Assembly (NCBI GenBank): GCA_945949395.1
Contig: CAMFEK010000001.1
Coordinates: 1-64,000, forward strand
Length of the DNA: 64,000 nt
DNA from: an uncultured Clostridia bacterium
GTDB taxonomy: Bacteria > Bacillota > Clostridia > Christensenellales > Borkfalkiaceae
Direction: 5' to 3'
The notes beneath the pieces were generated by a model, which saw only the letters and a list, made by a program, of their open reading frames with translations, did not search any database and was not told the origin of the DNA. Made by a program: the position numbers and the translations under genes. Every line of letters starts with the position of its first letter. The first letter of the stretch is position 1. Below are positions 48,493-57,083 of the stretch, in pieces.

Positions 48493-50007
48493 GTGAAGAA
48501 ATTTGGTATTATCGATTTGGGCTCTAACTCCGCCCGCCTCGTCATCGTCAACATGTTTACCGACGGTCATTTTATGGTAGTCGATCAGTTAAAAGAGAGC
48601 GTTCGTCTCGGTCAGGATATGGATCGCGACGGTTTTTTGAAACCGCAACGCGTCGCGGAGACGATCAAAACCATCAAGATGTTCAAGAGACTGTGCGACG
48701 CGCAGAACGTCGACCGCATCATCGCCGTCGCCACAGCCGCCGTGAGAAGGGCGAAAAATCAGCGTTCCTTCCTCGACGAGATTCAGGTCGTGTGCGGCGT
48801 AAAGATCACCGTGCTCTCCGAAGAGGAGGAGGCGACCTTGGTCTATCGCGGCGTCATCAATTCCATGGATATCCCCAAGGGTATCATTTTGGAGATCGGC
48901 GGCGGTTCCACGAAGATCGTCAACTACAACAGAAGAATGATTTTGAACTACGCCACCCTGCCCTTCGGCGCGGTGACGCTCACCGATATGTTCTCCGATC
49001 TTTCCCTCTCGCCCGAAGAGCAGGCGAACAAGATCGAAGAGTTTTTCTTTGAACAGCTCAAAAACGTCGAGTGGCTCGCCTCCCTCGATCCCGAAGCGCA
49101 GATGATCGGCGTGGGCGGCTCGTTCAGAAATCTCTACAAGATCAATAAGATGGTCAGAAAGTATCCCTTGGATACCGTGCATAACTACAACATGAGCGTA
49201 GACGACTTTACGAACATCTACGACATCGTAAAGGCGCTCGACGTGGATAAGCGCAAGCGCATCAAGGGTCTCTCCCCCGCCCGCGCGGACATCATGCCCG
49301 CCGCGATGGCGATCATGAAGGCGTTCGTCTCCTACACGAACGTGCAGACCATCACGCTCAGCGGCAGCGGTCTGCGCGAGGGCATCATGTTCACGCAAGC
49401 CGTTCCGCAGACGGTGGAACGCCCCATCTCGGACGTTTTGGGTTACAGCTTGGACACCCTCGTCAAGTATTACGACTGCTCCATTCCGCACGTGGAACAC
49501 GTGGTGAACCTCTCCATTCAGCTTTTTAAGCAGCTGCGCGTTCTCCACAAGTTCTCCCGTCAGTATCTCAAGATTTTGAAGATCGCCGCCTCCCTGCACG
49601 ATTGCGGCATGCGGGTGAAGTACTACAATCATCAAAAACACAGCTGGTACATGATTCTAAATTCCAGCGTCTACGGCGCGAGCCATCGCGAAATCGTCAT
49701 CGCGGCGTTCGTCGCCTCCTGCCACAAGAAGGGGGATATCGACCTCGCCGAATGGGCGAAATATCGCGACATCGTGTTGGAGGACGACCTCGACGCCGTC
49801 AAAAAGCTCGGCGTGCTACTGCGCATCGCGGAGAGTCTGGACAGAAGTCAGGCGGGCGTGGTCACGGGCATCACCTGCGACGTGCTCGGCGATTCGGTCA
49901 TCATGAAGACGGAGGTCACCGGCGAGGCGGCTCTCGAAATTCGCGACGCCATCGGCGCATCCACCGAATTTAAGAAAGCGTTTAAGAAAAATCTCGAAAT
50001 TTTATAA
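48493..50007 (+). CDS. Ppx/GppA exopolyphosphatase with HD-like domain, 504 aa
   Basis: The N-terminal ASKHA phosphatase part (1-300) has IIDLGSNSARLVI, the phosphate loop EEEEATLVYRGV, EIGGGSTKIV and GVGGSFRNL. The C-terminal part (about 305-504) is HD-like, with ASLHDCGMRVKYYNHQKHSWYMI. This two-domain form hydrolyses polyphosphate or pppGpp. Start: GTG 48493 with AGAGGTG 7 bases upstream; a GTG three codons earlier (48484) overlaps that site. maf follows 75 bases later. Confidence 0.9.
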   Translation: MKKFGIIDLGSNSARLVIVNMFTDGHFMVVDQLKESVRLGQDMDRDGFLKPQRVAETIKTIKMFKRLCDAQNVDRIIAVATAAVRRAKNQRSFLDEIQVVCGVKITVLSEEEEATLVYRGVINSMDIPKGIILEIGGGSTKIVNYNRRMILNYATLPFGAVTLTDMFSDLSLSPEEQANKIEEFFFEQLKNVEWLASLDPEAQMIGVGGSFRNLYKINKMVRKYPLDTVHNYNMSVDDFTNIYDIVKALDVDKRKRIKGLSPARADIMPAAMAIMKAFVSYTNVQTITLSGSGLREGIMFTQAVPQTVERPISDVLGYSLDTLVKYYDCSIPHVEHVVNLSIQLFKQLRVLHKFSRQYLKILKIAASLHDCGMRVKYYNHQKHSWYMILNSSVYGASHREIVIAAFVASCHKKGDIDLAEWAKYRDIVLEDDLDAVKKLGVLLRIAESLDRSQAGVVTGITCDVLGDSVIMKTEVTGEAALEIRDAIGASTEFKKAFKKNLEIL

Positions 50008-50081
50008 GCAAATCCCGCATCGCGCCGTTCGTTACGGTGCGGTGTTGCCATCTTTATCCGTTCAGGACGGACAGGAAAATT

Positions 50082-50630
50082 ATGCAGATCATTCTCGCAA
50101 GTGCGTCTCCAAGACGCCGACAGATTTTAGGAGAAATTCTTTCCGATTTTCTCGTGATCCCCGCGCATGGGGAAGAGAGGGCGGATCTCACCCTTCCGCC
50201 CGCGCAAATCGTTTGCGCGCTCGCAAAAGCCAAGGCGGCGGAGATTGCGATGGAGCACGCGGACGCGCTCGTCATCGGCTCGGATACCATCGTCTACTTT
50301 GACGGCAAAGTTTTGGGGAAACCCAAATCGGAAGAGGACGCCTTTCATACGCTCAAATCGCTCTCGGGCAGGGAGCACAGCGTATTCACGGGTCTCTGTC
50401 TCATAAAGGGGGAAAAAGAGATCACGGAGGCGGTGGAGAGCAGGGTGCTCTTTCACGAGCTGTCCGACGAATTTATCTCTTCCTACGTAAAAAGCGGTTC
50501 GCCCATGGACAAGGCGGGCAGTTACGGCATTCAGGACGGCGGGCTCGTAAAGAGTTATTTTGGGAGCTATACCAACATTATCGGACTTCCCAAGGAAAAA
50601 TTGCAGGAACTTTTAAGGAAATTCTTATGA
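50082..50630 (+). CDS. maf: Maf nucleoside triphosphate pyrophosphatase, 182 aa
   Basis: A house-cleaning enzyme removing non-canonical or modified nucleotides. ILASASPRRRQIL (3-15) is the Maf signature, VIGSDTIVYFDGKVLGKPKSEEDA holds the catalytic Asp, and GSPMDKAGSYGIQ the substrate loop. In Gram-positives Maf also delays septum formation. ATG 50082 has AGGAAA. It overlaps the MreB-like gene by 4 bases, consistent with the maf-mre link seen in many bacteria. Confidence 0.93.
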   Translation: MQIILASASPRRRQILGEILSDFLVIPAHGEERADLTLPPAQIVCALAKAKAAEIAMEHADALVIGSDTIVYFDGKVLGKPKSEEDAFHTLKSLSGREHSVFTGLCLIKGEKEITEAVESRVLFHELSDEFISSYVKSGSPMDKAGSYGIQDGGLVKSYFGSYTNIIGLPKEKLQELLRKFL

Positions 50631-51619
50631 TAAAAATTGCCATCGATTTGGGGGCATCCCTCACAAAAATATACCGCGCGGGCAAGGGCATTCAGCTCTG
50701 CGAGCCCACCTGTTTCGCCGTGAACGTGGAAAACAGGCGCATTCGCGCCATCGGCGAGGACGCGAAAAATCTCGGCAAAAACGGTGGCGTCGCCTCGTTG
50801 CACTATCCCGTCCGCAGGGGCGAGGTCGTCGACGAAAAGGGCGCTATCGCCCTCCTTCGCCGTTTTTTGGATAAAATCGAGTTGAAGGCGAATATGCGGG
50901 AAAACGTGCACGCCCTCTTTTTGGTGCCCTGCGGTATTCGCGGCAAGACCTGTACGGGCTACTATCGCGTGGGGCAGAGTCTCGGATTCGGCAAGATCTC
51001 CTTTTTAGAGACGCCCTACGCCTTGGCGGAAGGCTTGTCCCTCGACTGGGAAACGCCCGTATTCTGCATGGATATCGGCGCGGGGCTCACGAACGTCGCC
51101 CTCTTTTCCAAGGAAGGCATGATCGCGGGCATCGCCATCGGGGTGGGCGGCAAGGATATCGACCGCGCCATCGGCGATCACGTCGCCACCTCCACGGGCG
51201 TGCGCATTCCGCTCTCCGAATGCGAGGCGCTCAAAAACGAGGTGGGCAGTTTATACGAAGGGGACGGCATGAGCCTCACCGTCCGCGGCAGAAAGTCGAA
51301 CGAGGAGGGGAAGGTCGCGCTCCTCGTCATGAGCGAGCATATCATCGAGCCCATTTTGGAACCCCTCGACACCATCATTCGCTACACCAAGATGTTGGTG
51401 GAAAAAATCCCCCCCGACCTGTTTGCGCCCGTCTTTCAAAAGGGACTCAACCTCTCCGGCGGCGTGGCGTCCCTTCCCGGATTAAGGGAATATCTCGAAC
51501 AGCATTTGGGACTGGAAGTGTTCGACTTCGGCGAAAACGGCAGAGTCGCCGCCGTCCTCGGCGCGGGCAAAATGCTCGAGGACGCGCAGCTTTTGAAGGA
51601 ATATCAGGTGCGTTATTGA
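50627..51619 (+). CDS. MreB-like actin-fold protein, 330 aa
   Basis: An ASKHA/actin superfamily ATPase of MreB type but divergent. IAIDLGASLTKIYRAGKGI (phosphate 1), VPCGIRGKTCTGYYRV, CMDIGAGLTNVALFSKEGMI (phosphate 2) and LSGGVASLPGLREYLEQ (adenosine loop). The usual MreB phrases such as GTANTLVY and EEPMAAAIG are replaced (here YALAEGLSLDWE). MreC and MreD do not follow. A role in cell shape or septation with Maf is likely; a specialised or spore-related actin is also possible. Confidence 0.8.
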   Translation: MIKIAIDLGASLTKIYRAGKGIQLCEPTCFAVNVENRRIRAIGEDAKNLGKNGGVASLHYPVRRGEVVDEKGAIALLRRFLDKIELKANMRENVHALFLVPCGIRGKTCTGYYRVGQSLGFGKISFLETPYALAEGLSLDWETPVFCMDIGAGLTNVALFSKEGMIAGIAIGVGGKDIDRAIGDHVATSTGVRIPLSECEALKNEVGSLYEGDGMSLTVRGRKSNEEGKVALLVMSEHIIEPILEPLDTIIRYTKMLVEKIPPDLFAPVFQKGLNLSGGVASLPGLREYLEQHLGLEVFDFGENGRVAAVLGAGKMLEDAQLLKEYQVRY

Positions 51620-51625
51620 ATTTCT

Positions 51626-51660
51626 CTACGGAAAATTCTTTCCGTAGAATTTTTATTTTT
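51626..51660 (+). terminator. Terminator after the mreB-like gene
   Basis: CTACGGAAA (51626-51634) pairs with TTTCCGTAG (51639-51647), then AATTTTTATTTTTTT. Confidence 0.9.
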
Positions 51661-51684
51661 TTGCAAAATCCCCCCTTCATTCCG

Positions 51685-51713
51685 TTGACAGGGCAAGCAA
51701 AAGGTGTTAATAT
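51685..51713 (+). promoter_or_regulatory. Promoter of the cysK operon
   Basis: TTGACA (51685-51690), 17 bp and TAATAT (51708-51713). Confidence 0.8.
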
Positions 51714-51714
51714 A

Positions 51715-51735
51715 TACCTACTAAAACGATAGGTA
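51715..51735. promoter_or_regulatory. Candidate Rrf2 operator TACCTA-N9-TAGGTA
   Basis: Perfect 6-bp arms (51715-51720 and 51730-51735) right after the -10, covering the transcription start. Rrf2 proteins such as IscR and CymR bind comparable dyads, and the last gene of this operon encodes one. Confidence 0.6.
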
Positions 51736-51773
51736 ATAAGAAAGAGACAGCGCTTTTCAGGAGGTAACAGAAT

Positions 51774-52688
51774 ATGCTCGTAAATTCCATCGACGAACTC
51801 ATCGGCAACACGCCGCTGGTAAAGGTCGCGTATTTATCGGAAAACGCAACCGTTTACGCAAAATTAGAATATCTCAACCCCACCGGCTCGGTCAAGGACA
51901 GAGTCGCCAAGGCGATGATAGACGATGCCGAGCGCACGGGCGCCTTAAAAAAGGGCGGCGTGATCATCGAGCCGACTTCCGGCAACACGGGCATCGGGCT
52001 CGCGTCCGTCGCGGCGGCGAGGGGATACCGCGCCGTCATCGTCATGCCGGAGACCATGAGCGTCGAGAGGAGAAAGCTCATGAAGGCGTACGGGGCGGAA
52101 CTCGTCCTGACGGAAGGGGCAAAGGGCATGAAGGGCGCCATCGAAAAGGCGGAGCAGCTCGCAAGGGAGATTCCAGGCGGGTTTATCCCCGGTCAGTTCG
52201 TCAACCCCGCCAACCCCGAAATTCACTATGAGACGACGGGACCCGAAATCTGGCAGGATACGGACGGCAAAGTGGATATCTTCGTGGCGGGCGTCGGCAC
52301 GGGCGGCACGATCACGGGCACGGGCGCGTTTTTGAAGGAGAAAAATCCGAGCGTCAAGGTGGTAGCGGTCGAACCGCGCTCGTCCGCGGTGCTCTCCACG
52401 GGCAAAGCGGGCAGTCACAAAATTCAGGGCATCGGCGCGGGATTCGTCCCCGCGGTGCTGAATACGAAAATTTACGACGAGATTATCCCCGTCTCCGACG
52501 AGGACGCCTTCTCCTTCGGCAGGGAGTTCGGCAAAAAAACGGGGGCGCTCGTGGGCATCTCCGCGGGCGCGGCGCTCTGCGCGGCAAAGGCTGTGGCGGA
52601 TCGCCCCGAGAATAGGGGGAAGAACGTCGTCGTGCTCCTCCCCGACACGGGCGACAGATACCTGTCCACCCCGCTCTTTGCGGAGTAA
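51774..52688 (+). CDS. cysK: Cysteine synthase (O-acetylserine sulfhydrylase), 304 aa
   Basis: A PLP enzyme converting O-acetylserine and sulfide to cysteine. [11 protein letters not shown] holds the PLP lysine (about 43), [11 protein letters not shown] binds the substrate carboxylate, [10 protein letters not shown] the phosphate and VGISAGAAL the C-terminal loop. Length is typical. GGAGG precedes the ATG. As first gene of cysK-HD-iscS-iscU-rrf2 it links cysteine production to sulfur mobilisation; its substrate comes from CysE (26376). Confidence 0.96.
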   Translation: MLVNSIDELIGNTPLVKVAYLSENATVYAKLEYLNPTGSVKDRVAKAMIDDAERTGALKKGGVIIEPTSGNTGIGLASVAAARGYRAVIVMPETMSVERRKLMKAYGAELVLTEGAKGMKGAIEKAEQLAREIPGGFIPGQFVNPANPEIHYETTGPEIWQDTDGKVDIFVAGVGTGGTITGTGAFLKEKNPSVKVVAVEPRSSAVLSTGKAGSHKIQGIGAGFVPAVLNTKIYDEIIPVSDEDAFSFGREFGKKTGALVGISAGAALCAAKAVADRPENRGKNVVVLLPDTGDRYLSTPLFAE

Positions 52689-52694
52689 CGAGCT

Positions 52695-53252
52695 ATGGCG
52701 CTTTCGAGAGCAGACGCATTTTCCCTCTTACGGGAGTATAACGAAGAGCCCTTCCATATTCAGCACGCGCTCACGGTGGAAGGGATCATGCGCCGTTTTG
52801 CCGTCGAGCTCGGCTACGGCGCGGAAGAGGAGTTTTGGGGCATCGTCGGGCTGCTGCACGACCTCGATTTCGAGCGGTTCCCCGCCCTTCATTGTATCAA
52901 GCAACAAGAGATCATGCGCTCGCGCGGGATAGACGAGAGCATCGTCCGCGCAACCGCCTCCCACGGGTACCTTCTCACGGTGGATATTCCGCCGCAACAC
53001 GAAATGGAAAAGGTGCTCTACGCGGTGGACGAGCTTTCGGGGCTCATCGGCGCGGTCGCCCTCCTGCACCCCGAACACAGCGTGGCGGCGCTGTCGCTCA
53101 AATCCGTCAAGAAAAAGTATAAAAACGCCAAGTTTGCGGCAGGCTGTTCGAGAGAGGTCATCGAGCGCGGCGCTCAAATGCTCGGCTGGACGATAGACGA
53201 GCTCATCGAGCGGACGATACGGGCGATGAGCTGCCTGCAAACGGCGGAATAG
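52695..53252 (+). CDS. HD-domain phosphohydrolase, 185 aa
   Basis: A small HD-superfamily protein: FHIQHALTVEGIMRRFA gives the first His, GLLHDLDFERFP the HD pair (about 54-55), and TASHGYLL the later His, with an Asp in AVDELSGLI. The arrangement is of the HDIG type predicted to act on nucleotides or phosphoesters. The substrate is unknown. It sits between cysK and iscS with 6- and 9-base gaps, so it is firmly in the operon. Such HD genes are not a standard part of Fe-S operons. Confidence 0.85.
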   Translation: MALSRADAFSLLREYNEEPFHIQHALTVEGIMRRFAVELGYGAEEEFWGIVGLLHDLDFERFPALHCIKQQEIMRSRGIDESIVRATASHGYLLTVDIPPQHEMEKVLYAVDELSGLIGAVALLHPEHSVAALSLKSVKKKYKNAKFAAGCSREVIERGAQMLGWTIDELIERTIRAMSCLQTAE

Positions 53253-53261
53253 GAGTCAATC

Positions 53262-54452
53262 ATGATTTATGCAGATAATGCGGCGACGACGAAGTTGAGC
53301 CGTCCCGTCATAGACGCCATGCTCGCGTGCATGGAAGAGGACTACGGCAATCCGTCCGCCCTCTACGCCTTCGGACAGCGCGCGAAAGAGAAGTTGGAGG
53401 AGGCGAGGGCGCGCATCGCCGCCTGTCTGAACGCCGAACCGAGAGAAATTTATTTCACCTCGGGCGGGTCGGAGGCGGACAACCAAGCCATTCTTTCCGC
53501 CGCGCATTTGGGGGAAAGAAAGGGGAAAAAGCACATTATTTCCACTTCGTTCGAGCATCACGCCGTGCTCCATACCCTCCAAAAGCTGGAGCGGCAGGGC
53601 TTTCGCGTCACCCTTTTGGACGTGCACGAAAACGGCGTTCTGCTGCCCGAACAGGTCGAAGAGGCGATCCGCGAGGATACCTGCCTCGTCACGGTCATGT
53701 TCGCCAACAACGAGATCGGCACCATTCAGCCGATTGCGCAAATCGGAAAAATTTGCAGGGAAAGGGGCGTTCCCTTTCACACGGACGCGGTGCAGGCGGC
53801 GGGGCATCTCCCCATCGACGTAAAGGCGCAAGCCATCGATATGCTCTCCCTCTCCGCGCATAAGTTCCACGGTCCCAAGGGGATCGGCGCGCTCTACGTA
53901 AGGAGGGGCGTCTATCTGGAACCGCTCGTCGAGGGGGGCGCGCAGGAGCGCGGCAGGCGCGCGGGCACGGAAAATCTCCCCGCCGTCGTCGGCATGGCGG
54001 TCGCGTTGGAGGAGTCCTGCGCCGCCATGCGGGAAAACGCAGAAAAGCTGACTTTTCTTCGGGATCGGTTGATCGCCGAGTTGGAAGAAATTCCCTATTG
54101 CGAACTCAACGGCGACAGGGAAAAGCGGCTGCCCGGCAACGTGAGTTTCTGCTTTGAGGGCATCGAGGGGGAATCCCTTCTGCTGCTTTTGGACGATAAG
54201 GGCGTGTGCGCCTCGTCCGGCTCCGCCTGTACGTCCGGCTCGCTCGATCCCAGCCACGTCCTGCTCGCCATCGGCAGAAAGCACGAGGTCGCGCACGGCT
54301 CCCTTCGCCTCACGCTCGGCGAGGAGATGACGGAGGGTACGATCGACGAGATCGCCCGTTCGGTGCGGGAAGTCGTGACCTATTTGCGCGGCATCTCTCC
54401 GTTTTGGCGGGATTTGCAGAGCGGAAAACGAGAACATATCTTTAAGGAGTAA
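53262..54452 (+). CDS. iscS: Cysteine desulfurase, 396 aa
   Basis: A PLP enzyme that takes sulfur from cysteine for Fe-S clusters and thiolated tRNA. YADNAATTKLS at the start, TSGGSEADNQAI, HHAVLHTLQ, HTDAVQAAGHLPID and the PLP lysine in SLSAHKFHGPKG. The active-site Cys loop is SSGSACTSGSLDPSHVL (about 325), of the longer group I (NifS/IscS) type. Immediately followed by the iscU scaffold gene. Confidence 0.96.
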   Translation: MIYADNAATTKLSRPVIDAMLACMEEDYGNPSALYAFGQRAKEKLEEARARIAACLNAEPREIYFTSGGSEADNQAILSAAHLGERKGKKHIISTSFEHHAVLHTLQKLERQGFRVTLLDVHENGVLLPEQVEEAIREDTCLVTVMFANNEIGTIQPIAQIGKICRERGVPFHTDAVQAAGHLPIDVKAQAIDMLSLSAHKFHGPKGIGALYVRRGVYLEPLVEGGAQERGRRAGTENLPAVVGMAVALEESCAAMRENAEKLTFLRDRLIAELEEIPYCELNGDREKRLPGNVSFCFEGIEGESLLLLLDDKGVCASSGSACTSGSLDPSHVLLAIGRKHEVAHGSLRLTLGEEMTEGTIDEIARSVREVVTYLRGISPFWRDLQSGKREHIFKE

Positions 54453-54457
54453 AAAAA

Positions 54458-54883
54458 ATGGCATTATACAGCGAAAAAGTAATGGAGCATTTCCGTCACC
54501 CGCAAAACGTCGGCACCATCGAGAATGCGGACGGCGTGGGCGAGGTCGGAAACCCCGTCTGCGGGGATATCATGAAAATTTATCTCAAGATCGAGGGGGA
54601 CGTCATCGCGGACGTCAAATTCGAAACCTTCGGCTGCGGGAGCGCGATCGCGTCGAGTTCCATGGCGACGGAGATGATCAAGGGCAAAAAGCTCTCCGAG
54701 GCGCTCGCCGTCACCAACAAGGCGGTCGCCGAGGCGCTCGACGGCTTGCCCGCGCACAAGATGCACTGTTCCGTGCTGGCGGAGGAGGCGATCAAGTCCG
54801 CCATCAAGGATTATTACGACAAAAACGGCATCGCCTACGAGGCGAGCGACTTCCCCGACCCCTCCCACGGGGAGCACGCGTGA
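54458..54883 (+). CDS. iscU: Iron-sulfur scaffold protein IscU/NifU N-domain, 141 aa
   Basis: The three scaffold Cys are in GNPVCGDIM (about 36), FGCGSAIASSS (about 62) and KMHCSVLAEEA (about 107). The N-terminal SEKVMEHFRHPQNVG and the region SMATEMIKGK are typical. It receives sulfur from IscS and iron to assemble [2Fe-2S]/[4Fe-4S] clusters. The ATG is 5 bases after iscS. The C-terminus has a short extra DFPDPSHGEHA. Confidence 0.95.
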   Translation: MALYSEKVMEHFRHPQNVGTIENADGVGEVGNPVCGDIMKIYLKIEGDVIADVKFETFGCGSAIASSSMATEMIKGKKLSEALAVTNKAVAEALDGLPAHKMHCSVLAEEAIKSAIKDYYDKNGIAYEASDFPDPSHGEHA

Positions 54884-54902
54884 AAAATTTTGAGGTGAAC
54901 GT

Positions 54903-55310
54903 ATGATGATTTCCACAAGGGGAAGGTACGCCCTCCGCGTGATGATCGATCTCGCGGAACATTCTTTTGAGAATTATACGGCGATGAAGGAGGTCGCCGC
55001 GCGGCAGGGGATCTCCTTAAAGTATCTCGAACGCATTCTGCCCCTTCTCGTCAAGGGCGGTTTGGTGGAAGGACTTCAGGGCAAGGGGGGCGGCTATAAG
55101 CTCACGCGCGAGCCGAAGGACTGTTCCGTCGGGGAGATCCTCCGTCTGACGGAGGGGGATCTCGCGCCCGTAGCCTGTCTCTCGTGCGACAGCGAGCCAT
55201 GCGCGCGGGCGGGCGAGTGTCGGACGCTGCCCATGTGGACAAAGCTCAATGCGCTCGTCAATGACTTTTTAAGCGGGGTGACGCTCGCCGATCTCATGAA
55301 AATGCAATAA
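54903..55310 (+). CDS. Rrf2-family regulator (IscR-like), 135 aa
   Basis: A winged-helix repressor. ISTRGRYALRVMIDLAE and ARQGISLKYLERILPLLVKGGLVEG are canonical for IscR, NsrR and CymR, and GKGGGYKLTREPKD is the wing. Three Cys in CLSCDSEPCARAGEC (about 92-106) match the IscR cluster-binding loop, so it may sense Fe-S status rather than act as apo-CymR. The start may be the first or second ATG. As the last gene of the operon it probably autoregulates through the dyad at 51715. Confidence 0.93.
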   Translation: MMISTRGRYALRVMIDLAEHSFENYTAMKEVAARQGISLKYLERILPLLVKGGLVEGLQGKGGGYKLTREPKDCSVGEILRLTEGDLAPVACLSCDSEPCARAGECRTLPMWTKLNALVNDFLSGVTLADLMKMQ

Positions 55311-55315
55311 AAAAA

Positions 55316-55347
55316 CCGAATCTCTCGTCGAGATTCGGCTTTTTTTC
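55316..55347. terminator. Bidirectional terminator (rrf2 / adh)
   Basis: CCGAATCTC (55316-55324) pairs with GAGATTCGG (55330-55338), T7 on the plus strand and T7 on the minus strand. Confidence 0.95.
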
Positions 55348-55360
55348 GTTCTGATGTAGA

Positions 55361-56584
55361 TTAGAAGTCCACGTCGAGATCGTAGTAGCAGCAGTCGAGC
55401 AGCTTTTCCATCTCTTCCACGGAGGGCTGACGGGGGTTGGAGCCCGTGCAAGCGTCGCCGATCGCATTCACCGCGATGTCGTGGCGGCGTTCCTTATATA
55501 CTTCTTCGGGAACGAAGCCCTGTTCGCAGGGATAGCTGTCCGCGCCGTAGTTCTTGATGCAGTGGGGAATGTTCAGATCGTCGTTCATCTTTCTGAGGTA
55601 TGCGATGAGGGCGGCAACCTTTTCGTCGTCGGAAGCGCTCTCGGGGGCGATGCCCATGTAGTCTACCATGACGCCGTATCTCTTCTTGGCGGTGGGATCC
55701 TTCGCGTTGAAGGCTACGACCTTGGGCAGATACATCGCGTTGGCGGCGCCGTGAATGATGTGCGCGCCGTAGTCGGCGAAGATCGCACCCGTCTTGTGCG
55801 CCATGGAGTGTACGATGCCGAGCAGCGCGTTGGAGAACGCCATGCCGGCGAGGCACTGCGCGTTGTGCATTCTGTCGCGCGCGGACATATCGCCGTTGTA
55901 GGAGGGAACGAGGTCGTTCATGATCATTTCGATGGCGTGGATCGCCAAAGGATCGGTATAATCGCAGTTAGCGGTGGAAACGTAAGCCTCTACGGCGTGC
56001 GTCATGGCGTCCATACCGGTATGCGCGACGAGCTTTTTGGGCATGGTCTCCGCGAGATCGGGATCGACGATGGCGACGTCGGGCGTGATTTCAAAGTCGG
56101 CGATGGGGAACTTGATGCCCTTTTCGTAATCGGTGATGATGGAGAAAGCGGTAACTTCGGTCGCGGTGCCGGACGTGGAGGAGACGGCGCAGAAATGAGC
56201 CTTCTTTCTCAATTCGGGAATGCCGAATACCTTGCACATATCCTCGAAGGTGCAATCGGGATATTCGTACTTGATCCACATCGCCTTCGCCGCGTCGATG
56301 GGGGAGCCGCCGCCGATGGCTACGATCCAGTCGGGCTTAAATTCGAGCATCTTCGCCGCGCCGTTCATGACGGTGGTAACGGAAGGATCGGGTTCGATGC
56401 CGTCGATGATCATTACTTCCATGCCTGCCTCTTTGAGGTATTGTTCCGCTCTGTCGAGGAAGCCGAACTTCTTCATGGAACCGCCGCCTACGCAGATAAC
56501 GGCTCTTTTGCCCTTAAAGTTCTTCAAATTTTCGAGAGAGCCTTTGCCGTGGTAAAGGTCTCTGGGTAAGGTAAATCTTGCCAT
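55361..56584 (-). CDS. Iron-containing alcohol dehydrogenase, 407 aa
   Basis: A group III Fe-ADH (butanol/lactaldehyde dehydrogenase type). N-terminal dinucleotide domain with GGGSMKKFG and the family motif AIGGGSPIDAAKAM (about 91-104). Iron ligands are in IVDPDLAETMP...HTGMDAMTHAVEAYVS and IVHSMAHKTGA...HGAANAMYLP. It should reduce aldehydes to alcohols with NAD(P)H in fermentation, or the reverse. GGAGG precedes the ATG. A long A/T-rich inverted repeat overlaps its -10. Confidence 0.95.
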   Translation of the reverse strand: MARFTLPRDLYHGKGSLENLKNFKGKRAVICVGGGSMKKFGFLDRAEQYLKEAGMEVMIIDGIEPDPSVTTVMNGAAKMLEFKPDWIVAIGGGSPIDAAKAMWIKYEYPDCTFEDMCKVFGIPELRKKAHFCAVSSTSGTATEVTAFSIITDYEKGIKFPIADFEITPDVAIVDPDLAETMPKKLVAHTGMDAMTHAVEAYVSTANCDYTDPLAIHAIEMIMNDLVPSYNGDMSARDRMHNAQCLAGMAFSNALLGIVHSMAHKTGAIFADYGAHIIHGAANAMYLPKVVAFNAKDPTAKKRYGVMVDYMGIAPESASDDEKVAALIAYLRKMNDDLNIPHCIKNYGADSYPCEQGFVPEEVYKERRHDIAVNAIGDACTGSNPRQPSVEEMEKLLDCCYYDLDVDF

Positions 56585-56603
56585 ATACTATTATCCTCCG
56601 ATA

Positions 56604-56634
56604 AAAATATTATTTTTGAAAGCGATAATATTTT
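56604..56634. promoter_or_regulatory. 10-bp inverted repeat at the adh promoter
   Basis: AAAATATTAT (56604-56613) and ATAATATTTT (56625-56634) are perfect complements with an 11-base spacer. The right arm overlaps the -10, so it could be an operator or a 5' UTR hairpin. Confidence 0.5.
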
Positions 56635-56658
56635 ATCACTATGTCTCCGAAAAAGCAA
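56630..56658 (-). promoter_or_regulatory. Promoter of the iron ADH gene
   Basis: TTGCTT (56658-56653), 17 bp and TAAAAT (56635-56630) on the minus strand. Confidence 0.7.
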
Positions 56659-56755
56659 GCGTTTGAAGATAAAAATTTATCGATAACAAAATTTTTTCGG
56701 AAGAAAAAATCCTCTTTCGGAAAACGGAAAAATGAAAAGCCGTGCCCGAAATTGT

Positions 56756-56784
56756 TTGACAAGTAAAACAAAATGCCCTATAAT
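56756..56784 (+). promoter_or_regulatory. Promoter of the pheST T-box transcript
   Basis: TTGACA (56756-56761), 17 bp and TATAAT (56779-56784). Confidence 0.9.
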
Positions 56785-56789
56785 AGTCC

Positions 56790-57034
56790 AAAGCGTTGAC
56801 GAAGTGAGGGTATCTTGCCCCTTCTTTCACCAGAGAACTTCCCCCGCAGGCTGAGAGGGGAAGGAGAGAAGAAGATATTTCCGTTTCCCTTCCGAGCCGT
56901 TTTTCCGAACCGCGGAGTAAGAAAAACCGTTTCACGCCCGTTACCGCGTGCAAGAGCCGTCCTTTCGACGGGAATCATAGGTGGTACCACGAGAAGAATC
57001 GTCCTGTGCGCTGTTTGCGCGCAGGATTTTTTTT
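56790..57034 (+). ncRNA. T-box leader (phenylalanine) upstream of pheST
   Basis: This accounts for the long gap before pheS. It shows CAGAGAAC (about 56831), the distal-loop GCAGGCTGAGAG (about 56846), a candidate TTC (Phe) specifier at 56879-56881 within GATATTTCCG, and the T-box ATAGGTGGTACCACG (56978-56992). The terminator follows: TCCTGTGCGC (57002-57011) / GCGCGCAGGA (57017-57026) plus T8. Uncharged tRNA-Phe should allow read-through into pheS-pheT. Confidence 0.92.
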
Positions 57035-57083
57035 GTCTCCCCCTTCCGACGAGAAAAAAATTTTCATATATAAGGAGAAACCC

